A stretch of 20,018 nucleotides of DNA from Chara braunii. Lineage: Eukaryota > Streptophyta > Charophyceae > Charales > Characeae. Under the pieces are notes generated by a model. That model worked only from the letters and a program-made list of their open reading frames with translations. It was not told the DNA's origin and searched no databases. Position 1 is the stretch's first letter. Each line of letters opens with the position of its first letter. A program made the translations under genes and the position numbers. The stretch spans positions 11,280,810 to 11,300,827 of the forward strand of contig BFEA01000001.1 of assembly GCA_003427395.1 (NCBI GenBank), read 5' to 3'. Shown piece by piece: positions 7,621 through 15,873 of this stretch.

Positions 7621-8959
7621 GGGGTATACGGGATCCTAAGGGAGATGGTGTCGGCCTACCTCATAGTTCCTTACCTCCAAGGTCCCGCCTGAACTCCGGC
7701 AGAGCTCATGCAATCGATGGGGCGAACCTCCCGCAGAGGCCTTGACAAGGATTACGGGTTTCAATCCCACCTGCCGCCTTCCTCTCTGAGCAAAAAGACT
7801 AAACTGAGAGTGAGAAGGGAAGAATGAGAATCATCAAGTCGCTCAGATACGAGAGGGGTGCGCTCAAACTCGCATGAGAGGGCCTTGATTCCTTCACTCG
7901 CCTGAGGGGCCCGCAATGGTGGCCAAAATCGCAGTAATACCGCTAAACTGAAGTCAAAACGCTGAATGTTGACCTCTTGACGGTCGTCCAAATTGCAGCG
8001 GTGACTCCTCTTCAAATCCTGGTCATTCCCTCAAGTCCCAGCGTCTCACTCTCTTGACCAGACTGCCGTTGCGCATGCTAAACCGGCAACATTCATATAG
8101 TGCACACCCCCATGTGCTCTATTCAAGATGTGAATAGGACACAACAATATCCCCCCAAAACCTGCACGCACAGCAGTTGTGCGCAACATCCCATCAAAGC
8201 ACGGCCTCCAGGCAGGAGCCTGCCTGTTCGTGTGCACAATCAGAAATGTACAATCACATGCAACCGTAAGCCACGGCGGGACAGCGATACACAACGGTGC
8301 TCAGCAGCTGCGCACAATAGCCAGGTTCAGTTGCACTGAAAAAGCGAGGCAATGGCTCTGTGAATCAGTAGCATACTCGTACCATGGCAACATCAGCTCC
8401 TCCAAATGTAGCAGCAGCCTTTCAAGGCAGTAGCAACCGTGTTGCTTTAAGTGACGGGTAACACTTTTCTCGTGGCAGTGCAAGGGAGATGAGCGATAGC
8501 GAGATGACAAAAATCCAGAGTGCAAGTTCACAGTGAAGGCCAGAAAGTCCAAAGCTGTTCAGAAAGTAGAAAACTCACTGATATCTTACTAAGTTGGGAA
8601 CCAAAGTACCGAATCCCGACTGTCAACAAGAGCATGCTTCCCTCACAGAGCTCTCCCTTTTGTTGACGCTCAACGCCAGACTCCTCCTAGGCGGCTACTA
8701 GCTGTCTACAGATTGGCAATGCATCCTGCTGATATCTGCAGCAATAGTCGAAGTGCTTGAAGATGTCGACTTTGTAGACAATCACCAAGACCACGTACGT
8801 GCCCCGTTCTCTTCTCCCTCTTTTGTAGTGAACTTGGTCAGAATTCCAGTTAGGGGTGGAGAGTTTGAGGCCAATATAAGTTGGGGTCCTTCGCCCCCTA
8901 TTACAGTTAACTATGTGGCAACCGCAGGAGGCCATGACACCTGAACCGATGCGATAGCT
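7621..8959. other. Unassigned non-coding stretch
   Basis: About 1.3 kb without recognisable coding sequence. Open frames under 90 codons on both strands show no family pattern. A palindrome CAGGCAGG-AG-CCTGCCTG lies at 8209-8226. The part next to the UTP15-like pseudogene (8440-8959) might hold further decayed exon or intron sequence of that gene, but I could not identify any with confidence. Confidence 0.4.
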
Positions 8960-9641
8960 TTCTGATGTTCACGTAGTTTGCACCTACTGAGACAAGCAGC
9001 CCACCAGACGGAAGAAAGCACCATCCTCAAGAGGGCGCCCATGTTGCAGCTGCATCGCACACTTGCCACTTCTTATATCCCGTAACCGAACGGTGTGATC
9101 GTACGAGCCAGTTGCCATACATCCGTGGTTGCACCACCTGTCGCACCACCTGTCGCACCACGTCTTACATAATCGTTATGTCCGTGAAGCCTAAGAAGAG
9201 ATTCCTCCAACGGTGCACCCCACCACGTTGCTGTGTTGTAATCTCCTGCTGAAAATACATTCCACATAGTGCGTGAAGTGGACTGCCCTGCTATGACCCT
9301 TAAGCTGCCGCCATACAAGACTGCTCCCTGCCTCAAGCACCTATTCCCCACCTGCCACTAAGGCCTTGCCATCCTGCCGAAGGCTCCCAGAATAAGCCAC
9401 ATCAGTGAAGCAAGAGATGATGTTGTGCGTTTGACCATCATATAGAATCACCCCGGTCGACCTCATAACGGCGAGATCATGCGGCGTGCATTTAACATAA
9501 CTCTAAATGAGTGACTGCTACCAATTGTTGTACCTCCTTCACATACCTGAACTTCCTCCAGAATCGACCTTCACCTGTCCCGTGAAGAGTTTTCTTCAGG
9601 GACTCCCTGATTTGCAATTTCCTCAAGTCATGCAACTCATC
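8960..9641 (-). pseudogene. UTP15: UTP15 / SLOW WALKER1-like WD40 pseudogene fragment (N-terminal part)
   Basis: UTP15 is a WD40 subunit of the U3 snoRNP (t-UTP) needed for nucleolar pre-18S rRNA processing. Minus-strand blocks appear in the order of the N-terminal half of the plant protein: RESLKKTLHGTGEGRFWRKF and YVKEVQQLVAVTHLEL (about 9641-9497); TPHDLAVMRSTGVILYDGQT and FTDVAYSGSLRQDGKALVAG (to 9344); a TAG stop at 9341-9343; RQLKGHSRAVHF; VFSAGDYNTATWW; LLRLHGHNDYVRR; ATGSYDHTVRL and AMQLQHGRPLED; then SGGLLVSVGANYVNI (ends about 8964). At least four frame changes and one stop break it. A 12-base tandem duplication lies at 9131-9154. WD dipeptides are decayed (RLRD for RLWD). No introns interrupt the blocks, so it is either a processed copy or derived from an intronless gene. 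About 220 of roughly 500 residues are recognisable, and the C-terminal UTP15 domain was not found. Confidence 0.82.
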
Positions 9642-9674
9642 TCTATCTCTCTTTTTCTATCTCTCTCTCTCTCC
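9640..9674. repeat. Degenerate (CT)n tract
   Basis: CTCTATCTCTC followed by TTTTTC and TCTCTCTCTCTC gives an imperfect pyrimidine microsatellite. It directly abuts the 5' (minus-sense) end of the UTP15-like pseudogene, where the gene's start would be. Confidence 0.8.
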
Positions 9675-11299
9675 TAACTCATGCACATACGCACGTGCTC
9701 ACAGTCCTTAGCAAGGCATGCACCTGGCCGTTACTATGGCCAGGATTAGGATTACAAGGCGGAATGTCCTCTATACTGCCGGCGGAGCAGCTGCGGGTGG
9801 AACGCAGGTTTCGAGCCAAAAGGCAAGGATACTGCGTCGTGCAAGGGCAGCGATCATCGGAGTCACATGAGCTACGGGACAAAAACGGACGCCATGAGTA
9901 GTGCAACCTCCAGACAACGGTCAGGCAGAACGATGACAGCCACGATAGCGAATTGCAGTTGTCCTGCTTTTCTGCTTGCTAAAAGTGCCGTATGAGAATG
10001 AACCTTCAGCTGGTACATGGGAAAATACCATGCACCAAGACGTCTGTTGGCAACACAGCCCCACTTTCAGCTCCCCCCGCAAGGTACGTGCTCGTCCTTT
10101 CCCTCTGTCCATATGCGCTTGAGCTAACTTGCAAGCTCACTCTCCCGCCCACGCACGTTATCTGCAGTTACTCCTTGCTTTCTCTCCCTCCCCTCCCTGC
10201 GACCATTGGATGTTGCTTACCTGCTATACTGAGCAAAAATATGAGAGAACAAAAATAAAAGTGAATTTCCCTTTAAAATACAGAAATATACATTGCTCTT
10301 CAGTCATATGCGCAGAGAGTTAGAGAGGGGTCACTTTCATCGCTAGAACAAGCAGACTCGTTATGAATCTTCTGCTAGAAGTCGGAAAAGTACATCTTTT
10401 GAATCTGCCCTTAAAACACGGGCAAATACAACCCGACACTGCTATTTTTCTCGCTCATCTTTGCTGGTTCCTCACGCATCCCCCGCACACTGTAGCACCA
10501 AGCCCGTTGCCCAAGCATCAAACCTGACGTCGCCACCGAGCTCGCAACATCCAAAAAACCCTTGATCGACTTCCCTCTCCGTCTGATCCCGTTGAGAACC
10601 GGCTGGGCCAAGCGCTCCTTCCATCAATCTCCATAGTCATAGTCGCTGGGCGCAGCTCCTATTTCTCGCACCTCCAGATCTATCCACTAACATTTGAAAC
10701 TAACCACATAATCCGACTCGCAGCTACTAAAAACCCCTATTTAGCATCTTTACCCACCTGATTTCGTTCGGGAATGAGCGGGATATGTGTTTCTTACTTC
10801 TCTTCTTCTTCACTCCTGCCATCTCTCCACGCACATTTTTTTCTTCACTAACTCCTATATCACTAACTTATCATCCAAACTGACTTTACCAATCAATTCG
10901 CCATGGCCAAAAACACTAGAAGTGAGCCTTTATTTGCCCGTTTCTATCGAGAAACGGGCGCAGAATCATCATCTCTGATGGCTGCCCCTTCCCGTCGCTG
11001 CGTCCTTCTTCCTCGCCCCGCATGCACCCTGCGTCAGACCCTGTCCAGGTTCATCCGTCTTTTTCCTCTCTCCGCCCAATGCCACTGTGTGCTAACCCAG
11101 ACGCTGCGAAGGTGCGCCGACCGGTACAGACAGGAGGACGCTGATTACTGAAGTCGAAATCCGCTAAGGAGTGAGTAACAAAGCACTTGCCGAAATCAAT
11201 CAGCCCCGAAATGGGTGGCGCTGCAGCGCCCGACCGACGCTCAGCCATCGGGGCAACTCCAACTTCCTGACGAGTAGTAGGGCGCAGGGCTTGCTGCAT
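9675..11299. other. Unassigned non-coding stretch
   Basis: About 1.6 kb with no recognisable gene. Short open frames on both strands show no family pattern. It contains a perfect hairpin at 10936-10959 (separate entry) and a 14-base palindrome GGCGCTGCAGCGCC at 11217-11230. The 10780-10900 part is pyrimidine-rich. Confidence 0.4.
10936..10959. other. Perfect 10-bp hairpin with tetraloop
   Basis: GCCCGTTTCT-ATCG-AGAAACGGGC has two perfect 10-base arms and a 4-base loop. It is not followed by a T-run on the plus strand, and there is no gene to terminate. The function is unknown. Confidence 0.7.
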
Positions 11300-11730
11300 A
11301 GCCTGCAGCGAGAGCCTCGTGAAGTGGGTCCCAGTGCAGATCTTAGTGGCTGTAGCCAATATTCAGATGAGACTTTTGAAGACGGGGGCGTGAAGGGTTC
11401 CGAGGGAACAACCTGCTGCAGCCGGCATTGCTGCAGGCCTCGCGACAGTGCCCTGGTCCGCCCTCAAAGGCTGAAGTGGAGTCGGTTCCATGGGAACAGC
11501 CACTGCAGCCGGTATCGCTGCAGGCTTCCTGACAGTGCCCTGGGCCACCTGTGCCCAGGTGCAGTCTCTGTCGGGTCCCAACGGGCATGCTCACACTCAA
11601 ACCTCTCACAGCAGATGGTGGGTGGCGGACTGTGCGCCTACAGGGAGCCCCGCCACCCTAGTTTCTTCCTCCTCGTGGGCCCGGCTCCCACCGGCTCGCA
11701 TGCATGTCAAACTCCCCGCCAGATAATGTC
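11300..11730. repeat. Diverged direct repeat, copy A (with internal 87-bp duplication)
   Basis: Shares a series of collinear blocks with 12320-12690. They are GCAGATCTT and CAATATTCAGATGAGA, then TGTGCCCAGG, GGCATGCTCACACTCAAACC, GGTGGGTGGCGGACTGTGCG, TTTCTTCCTCCTCGTGGG, and GCATGCATGTCAAACTCCCC. Inside it, two copies of a unit with CTGCAGCCGG...GCTGCAGG and GACAGTGCCCTGG lie 87 bases apart (starting about 11416 and 11503). Frames in this region show no protein family, so a non-autonomous repeat is more likely than coding DNA. Confidence 0.75.
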
Positions 11731-11816
11731 TTCGCTTGGATCGGACAGGCCTCAAGGGCCTGCATCTTGGATCGAAGGGCAGAGGCAAAGTCCCAGTTCC
11801 ACCTCACGAAATAGGT

Positions 11817-11818
11817 AT

Positions 11819-11852
<34 letters not shown>
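11817..11852. repeat. (AAT)n microsatellite
   Basis: About 11 AAT/TAA units. On the minus strand this is an (ATT)n tract. It lies just downstream of tRNA-like unit 2, in the position where a SINE could carry a simple-repeat 3' tail. Confidence 0.97.
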
Positions 11853-11956
11853 GTACTGGTATTTCAGCTTGCGGCGCAAGGTCCCACTCACCCACCTTCA
11901 GTGGAGTTCGAGCTCAGGTCTGCATTTCAACAGTTCGCAGGTCTACCAACTAGGAT
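11853..11956 (-). mobile_element. tRNA-like (SINE-head-like) repeat, unit 2
   Basis: The minus strand from 11956 reads CTAGTTGGTAGACCTGC and then AGCTCGAACTCC about 30 bases later (11903-11913). These resemble the tRNA D-arm/A-box (AGTTGGTAGA) and T-arm/B-box (GGTTCGANTCC), at a spacing consistent with an internal RNA polymerase III promoter. Between them, CTGTTGAAATGCAG could be a decayed anticodon arm. A roughly 45-base body ends GAAATACCAGTAC, followed by (ATT)n. It aligns with the unit at 12110-12198 at about 75 percent identity. The stems are too decayed for a functional tRNA. Confidence 0.55.
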
Positions 11957-12109
11957 GGGCTCGCTGGTTCCATGCCCGAGCGTGGAATCAGCTGCAGGGG
12001 GACATGCCAATCTTTTTTGTACCGTTCCAGTTTGAACAGATGTCCCGAAGGACCACCCTGCGGGCATGGGCATGGGATATCATCATTGGACTGACCGATA
12101 CCAGGTAAC

Positions 12110-12198
12110 CGGGACTGTAGTATTTCACACAACTGCATCATGTGGCGTTCAAACTCAGATCTGTATTTCTACAGTTTGTGGGTGTACTAACTGAATTA
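12110..12198 (-). mobile_element. tRNA-like (SINE-head-like) repeat, unit 1
   Basis: The minus strand reads TTCAGTTAGTACACCCACAA, then CTGTAGAAATACAG, then GAGTTTGAACGCCAC. The blocks and spacing match unit 2, with about a dozen differences over 52 bases. The body ends GAAATACTACAGT, matching the end of unit 2. The B-box is degraded (TTTGAACGCC). The two units are in the same orientation about 240 bases apart. Taken together they support a tRNA-derived short interspersed repeat rather than a chance match. Confidence 0.5.
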
Positions 12199-12224
12199 GG
12201 CCGGGAGGTGCTAGACTAAGTCCC

Positions 12225-12290
12225 ACAGGCCTGCTCACACCCAACCCTCTCACTTTTCGCAGCAGGCTGAGGTTAACGGGTGGTGTATCC
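12225..12290. repeat. Diverged direct repeat, short copy C
   Basis: The block GGCCTGCTCACACCCAACCC, then TCTCAC and GGGTGG, matches the central part of copies A (11584-11630) and B (12541-12586). Only this part of the unit is recognisable, and a GGTTAAC-containing stretch lies within it. Confidence 0.55.
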
Positions 12291-12319
12291 CTTGGCCATG
12301 GCTGCCCAGGCCTATTTCA

Positions 12320-12690
12320 CCACCCCATGGGTCCTGATGCAGATCTTGGCGATAGTAGTAGCAAATATTCAAATGAGAACTTTGCAGGCCAAAGTGGCCT
12401 GCTGCTGGGACAGCTTGGGCCGCGCAGCCAGGACTGCGGCAGCCTTTTTACTGGTGCCCCTTGGCCCCGCCCAGGCATAGTTCACCACCTTGTGTGCCCC
12501 CTGTGCCCAGGCACAGTTCCCCATCCATCGGATCCCAACTGGCATGCCCATACTCAAACCTCTCATGGCTGATGGCGGGTGGCGCACTGTGCGCCCGCAA
12601 CAACCCCCACCACCCAGGTTTCTTCCGCCTCGTGGGATAATCACCCACCGGTTTGCATGCACGTTGAACTCCCCGGTCCGAGTATCAAGA
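12320..12690. repeat. Diverged direct repeat, copy B
   Basis: Collinear with copy A in the same orientation. It carries GCAGATCTTGG, CAAATATTCAAATGAGAACT, TGTGCCCAGGCACAG, GGCATGCCCATACTCAAACC, GGCGGGTGGCGCACTGTGCG, TTTCTTCCGCCTCGTGGG and GCATGCACGTTGAACTCCCC. Offset from copy A is roughly 0.95-1.0 kb. Identity by eye is moderate, so the duplication or independent insertions are old. Confidence 0.75.
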
Positions 12691-12938
12691 CGGGCAGACA
12701 GAGGAATTTTTCCAGCATCCAGGACACGCTGGAACCCGAGCGGGCCCGTTGAAAGAGGCATGTGATCACGGTCCTCGACTGCCGTAACGGCCACCCGTGT
12801 CCGGCAAAGTAGTAGCCGAGCTAGGCCCGTGGTGCCCGACGCCGGTCTCGTACCCTGTCACCTAAGTCAAAGGCATCGGTAACACATAAAAGTAGGAAAA
12901 ATAATAAAAATAATAAAAATAACAAAAGTAAGAGAGAC
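12691..12938. other. Unassigned stretch ending in an A-rich tract
   Basis: No recognisable gene. It ends at about 12885-12930 with an A-rich imperfect repeat (AATAATAAAAATAATAAAAA) directly before the possible MITE. Confidence 0.45.
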
Positions 12939-13328
12939 GGTTAACGGGGCCCCAAATATCGCCGTTTTCGTTGGCAATTGCGGTGCGAATTTCATAAAAA
13001 ATTTAAAAAACAAACGATATGAGACCATAGTGCAAACATCAAAAAAGGAAACAGGCCAAAAAAAACGAAAAAAAAAACAAAAAAACACTATGAAACCCTA
13101 ACACAAAGACACTGTCCGAGTCAAAATGAAGCGTCCAACGAATTCAACAAAATGCCAACTTTTTCATTATTGATCCAAACATGTCAAAACTGCACACATG
13201 ACGTACCCTAAAGCATATATATATCACACAAAAAGAAAAACAAGAAAAAAAACAAAAAATCAGCACAATATGACAGTTTCAGTGCAATTCGGTGCAAAAT
13301 TCGTCGAAAATAACACCCCTGGTTAACC
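12939..13328. mobile_element. Possible MITE with terminal inverted repeats
   Basis: An A/T-rich block of about 390 bases is bounded on both sides by GGTTAAC (12939-12945 and 13321-13327). Inside these, the left end (GGGGCCCC...TTTTCG...AATTGCGGTGCGAATT) and the reverse complement of the right end (AGGGGTGTTATTTTCG...AATTTTGCACCGAATT) resemble each other over about 50 bases. This gives imperfect terminal inverted repeats. GGTTAAC, or TTA within it, could be the target-site duplication. It has no coding capacity. The superfamily is uncertain; TTA would fit PIF/Harbinger. Confidence 0.45.
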
Positions 13329-13352
13329 ACGTGTGGGGTAAATGCGAGGGGC

Positions 13353-13367
13353 AAAAAAAAAAAAAAA
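13353..13367. repeat. A15 homopolymer
   Basis: Run of 15 adenines shortly after the possible MITE, followed by GTAAGGGG. It could be a remnant tail of a short retroposed piece, but there is no direct repeat to support this. Confidence 0.9.
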
Positions 13368-13512
13368 GTAAGGGGACGACGGGCCGCGTGTCCCGGGCCT
13401 GCAACGCTGTGCACACCCAGGAACCGCGCATGGTTGGACCTCGTTGTTGATACCCCACGCGCGCTGCTCACCCGGGGAAGGACCGCACTGGGGGTGACTT
13501 GCAAAAAGCACG

Positions 13513-13538
13513 CCAAATACCCTTGTAAGGGTATTTGG
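13513..13538. other. Perfect 12-bp-arm palindrome
   Basis: CCAAATACCCTT-GT-AAGGGTATTTGG, a perfect inverted repeat with a 2-base centre. It lies four bases before a 45-base tandem duplication. A chance occurrence with 12 perfect pairs is unlikely in a window this size. Confidence 0.85.
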
Positions 13539-13542
13539 TACG

Positions 13543-13632
13543 ACAATGCAAATACTCCCACAAATGTGCCATCACTTTGGCCCAATGACAACGCAAATAC
13601 TCCCACAAATGTGCCATCACTTTGGCCCAATG
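13543..13632. repeat. 45-bp tandem duplication
   Basis: Two adjacent 45-base copies (13543-13587 and 13588-13632) differ at a single site (ACAATGC versus ACAACGC). Because 45 is a multiple of three, one plus frame carries two identical 15-residue units. That frame has no other sign of being a gene. The near-identity indicates a recent event. Confidence 0.95.
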
Positions 13633-13929
13633 ACCATGACGAGTGATCCCCAATAGGTGGTGGACCTGGTGGTGGCGCGGAAGTTGAGTCACTTATCAAC
13701 CGCATGGAAACCACTCATGCCAACGTGTCTTGTACATGCAGAGAAGGGTTCAAAGGCGAGACCAACTGTGCAGCAAGGTCATTGAAAGTACAGCGAGAAC
13801 TTGAGACTTCCACATGCTCCCCAGAAGTGTAGGAGGCTGCTAGCAAAGCAGCTGAGTCTGGTGGAATAGGGAGTGTGCTCGCATCACTCCCTGCGGAACT
13901 CAGCTTCCCGAGTTACCTTAGCGCGTTTG

Positions 13930-14445
13930 ACATCGACTTTTCCTTATGAATTGGAATCCCTCATGAAGTGCTTGGTGCTATTGCACCAAAAGCAGAATCC
14001 TTGCTTCTGCTGAAACTTGTACGCTGCCTTCGAGAGGTTGAACTTTGCCTAAGGTGGCTGCTGCTCAATCCCGGTCGGTGTGGCTGCTTGCCCCTCCCCC
14101 TTATTGCGGGGCTTCCGATTGCCGCACTGTTGGACTGCTGCCACAGTGTCTCCTTCACTCAACTGTTCAATAGCATCGTGGTCTTCAACCATCTCATTGA
14201 CTTGAGCTGCTGCAAAATGCTGCAGTTGCAAAACAAGCTGCCCGTCATTCGCAGCGGCCTCATTGTGCTTGATGATCTCCCAGGCTTCAGTGACGACTTC
14301 AAAGATATCTTTCTTGCTGTTAAGGGGCTTGTCCAGTGCACGAGCAGCCAAAGAACTTCCGGCTGATGCGATTGAACACGAAGTTCAAATCAGGAGGGGT
14401 GATGATGTTGTGCCACCTTGTTAGCCAATCCTGGCTAAGCTGGTT
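13930..14445 (-). pseudogene. Ty3/gypsy Gag fragment with decayed zinc knuckle
   Basis: The minus strand reads DWLTRWHNIITPPDLNFVFN and RISRKFF. After a frame change come AARALDKPLNSKKDIFEVV, EAWEIIKHNEAAAND and QHFAAAQVNEM. After an in-frame TAG at 14049-14051 come KFNLSKAAYKFQQKQGFCFW and CNSTKHFMRDS. The CFWC-NSTK-H-FMRD-S segment (13953-13994) is a CX2CX4HX4C zinc knuckle whose last Cys has become Ser, so zinc binding would be impaired. Gag coats element RNA in the virus-like particle. No protease follows on this strand, and the upstream side abuts LINE sequence on the opposite strand. It could derive from the same family as the gypsy pol at 780-4605, which lacks a Gag, but this is inference. 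Confidence 0.78.
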
Positions 14446-14499
14446 GCCTTGCCTGATAGAGAATAATTTGTTGATGGACCAATGATGGCTTTGTCGGGC

Positions 14500-15060
14500 T
14501 ATCTTCGGAGCCCATCAACCGACGGGGCAAGAATACGTGGACAGGCGGAGGGATCTTGACAGTGGCCCGGTTGAGGGACAGGGTGAGGCGTGGTGGGCAG
14601 AAAGGTGGAAGCGATCCAAGCATGTAGAGAATGGCAAGTGGAGGACGCGGTCCGATGGGAGAGGACCAAAACCGGGTGGATCCAGGTGGGGGAGAAAATG
14701 ACCAGGAGGTTCTTCGCGGAGATAGGAAAGAAGAAGGGCATAGCCACAATGACAGCATTGCAACATCCTTTTGATGCTCACCAGCCCACGCAGGACACTA
14801 CAGCTGGCATCTTGGGCTATGTGGAGGACTTCTATAGATATTTGTTTATGGAAGAGAAGGACTGGGCGTGGGGGGATATGGCGGCACTACCAGAAGAGGT
14901 GCTTTGGTCAGCTACGGGGACTAGGCTGAGCCTGGAAAGAAGCAGTAAGTTAGATCTTGACCTCAGACCGGATGAGATAGAGAGGGCAATTGCGGAGCTG
15001 CTGAGGCTGAAGGCGCCAGGGCTATGGGTATCCTGGTCGAGTTCTTCGGAGAACACCACA
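14500..15060 (+). pseudogene. LINE ORF2, region before the RT core
   Basis: Translation gives CREWQVEDAVRWERTKTGWI then QVGEKMTRRFFAEIGKKKG. This matches the plant L1 segment of the type R-x-x-WL-x-x-GD-x-NT-x-FFH, with the GD changed to GE. It continues with the linker FYRYLFMEEKDW and the helix LDLRPDEIERAIAELLRLKA followed by PG. These are the RT0 / EI-x-x-A-x-x-x-L...KAPG segments that precede the RT fingers. The KAPG motif is present, but the GxDG that follows has been lost in a frame change near 15025. Upstream of about 14590 similarity fades, and no endonuclease is seen. Confidence 0.8.
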
Positions 15061-15873
15061 AGACCTTCAAGCTGCTGCTAACAGAAACCTTCAATGAGGC
15101 TCTCCGGCACGGCAGACTCCCGGCGGGATTTGCTGATGCATACATAGTTTTGATCTACAAAAAGGGGGCCAAGGATGATGTGCGCAACTGGCGGCCATCT
15201 CCGCGCTGAATGCAATGTACAGGTCCTGGCCAAAGCCCTGGCAAACAGACTGGGGGCAGTGCTGCCAACATTAAACCACCGGACGCAGACTGCATTCGTA
15301 CAGGGGAGGCAGATAGTCACGAACATCACGCTGGCGCGGCAGATCCTGGAGGCGTTTACTAGCAGGGGCCAGCAGCTAGCACTCATGCTCATTGACCTGG
15401 AAAAGGCGTATGACAGCGTTCGATGGGAGTTCTTACTACAGAGCATGGAACAGAGAGGAATAGGAGGAATCTTCAGGGAATGGGTTAGAACCCTGTTGAA
15501 GCACGCACACACTTACATGCAGGTAAATGGGATAAGGTCGAAGAGAATAGAAGTTACTAGGTCAGTGAGACAGGGCTGCCCGCTGCCCCCTGCGTTGTAC
15601 ATGATCTATATAGAGGCCCTGCATGACATGTTGGGGCTCGATGACAAGCAAGGTCTATGTATACACCCCAGGCAATGCTTGAAATCCTCTGCCTTTGCTG
15701 ACGACACGGGAGCTGTTATCCCTCCGACAGCGCAGCAGTTGGACTATCTGAAAGCTGACCTGGAAATATGCAGATATTCAGCCACAACGGTTAATTGGGG
15801 CAAGTCATGTGCCTTGCTACGACATGGTATGACACCACCGAAGGGATGGGACATACCCACCTTGGGACGATGA
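15024..15873 (+). pseudogene. LINE reverse transcriptase core
   Basis: RT blocks in order: GILVEFFGEHHKTF and FADAYIVLIYKKGAKDDVRN with WRP; after two single-base losses near 15195-15225, VLAKALANRLGAVLP, TAFVQGRQI, MLIDLEKAYDSVRWEFL (motif A, catalytic Asp at 15394-15396), SVRQGCPLPPALYMIYIEAL (motif B, RQGCPL-S-P with Ser changed to Pro), SAFADDTGAVI (motif C, catalytic Asp pair at 15700-15705) and VNWGKSCAL (motif D). All three catalytic aspartates survive in one 232-codon frame. The enzyme in an active element copies its own RNA at a nicked target. Here the frameshifts upstream, and one at about 15875, prevent a full protein. Confidence 0.92.

Noticed and set aside
7645-7660. Possible retrotransposon primer-binding site (TGGTGTCGG) after the TATA-like box
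   Set aside because: It matches the initiator-Met PBS (TGGTATCAGAGC) at only about seven bases with no further extension, and no LTR end precedes it.
7680-7785. Possible tRNA or B-box (GGGTTTCAATCCCACC)
   Set aside because: The T-arm stem does not pair properly, no A-box lies at the right distance on either strand, and no cloverleaf forms.
8440-8935. Continuation of the UTP15-like pseudogene (KVDIFKHFDY in minus sense)
   Set aside because: A faint likeness to a later WD40 strand (GHIKVFDY), but no adjoining blocks support it, so the pseudogene is ended near 8960.
11171-11953. 260-codon plus-strand open frame, the longest in the window
   Set aside because: It runs through repeat copy A with its 87-bp internal duplication, then a poly-Asn stretch made by (AAT)n, then the antisense of a tRNA-like unit. 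No protein family pattern is visible, so the openness is most likely due to repeat composition.
11658-12794. Shared minus-frame peptides (GEF--HA-RW...PRGGRN...RTVRHPPSA) in copies A and B as a conserved protein
   Set aside because: The frame is kept between the copies over about 60 codons, but differences are not concentrated at third positions, a stop breaks one copy and no family is recognised. It is treated as non-coding repeat.
13208-13714. 168-codon minus-strand open frame
   Set aside because: It crosses the A15 run (poly-Phe), the right end of the possible MITE and the 45-bp tandem duplication. This is a composition artefact.
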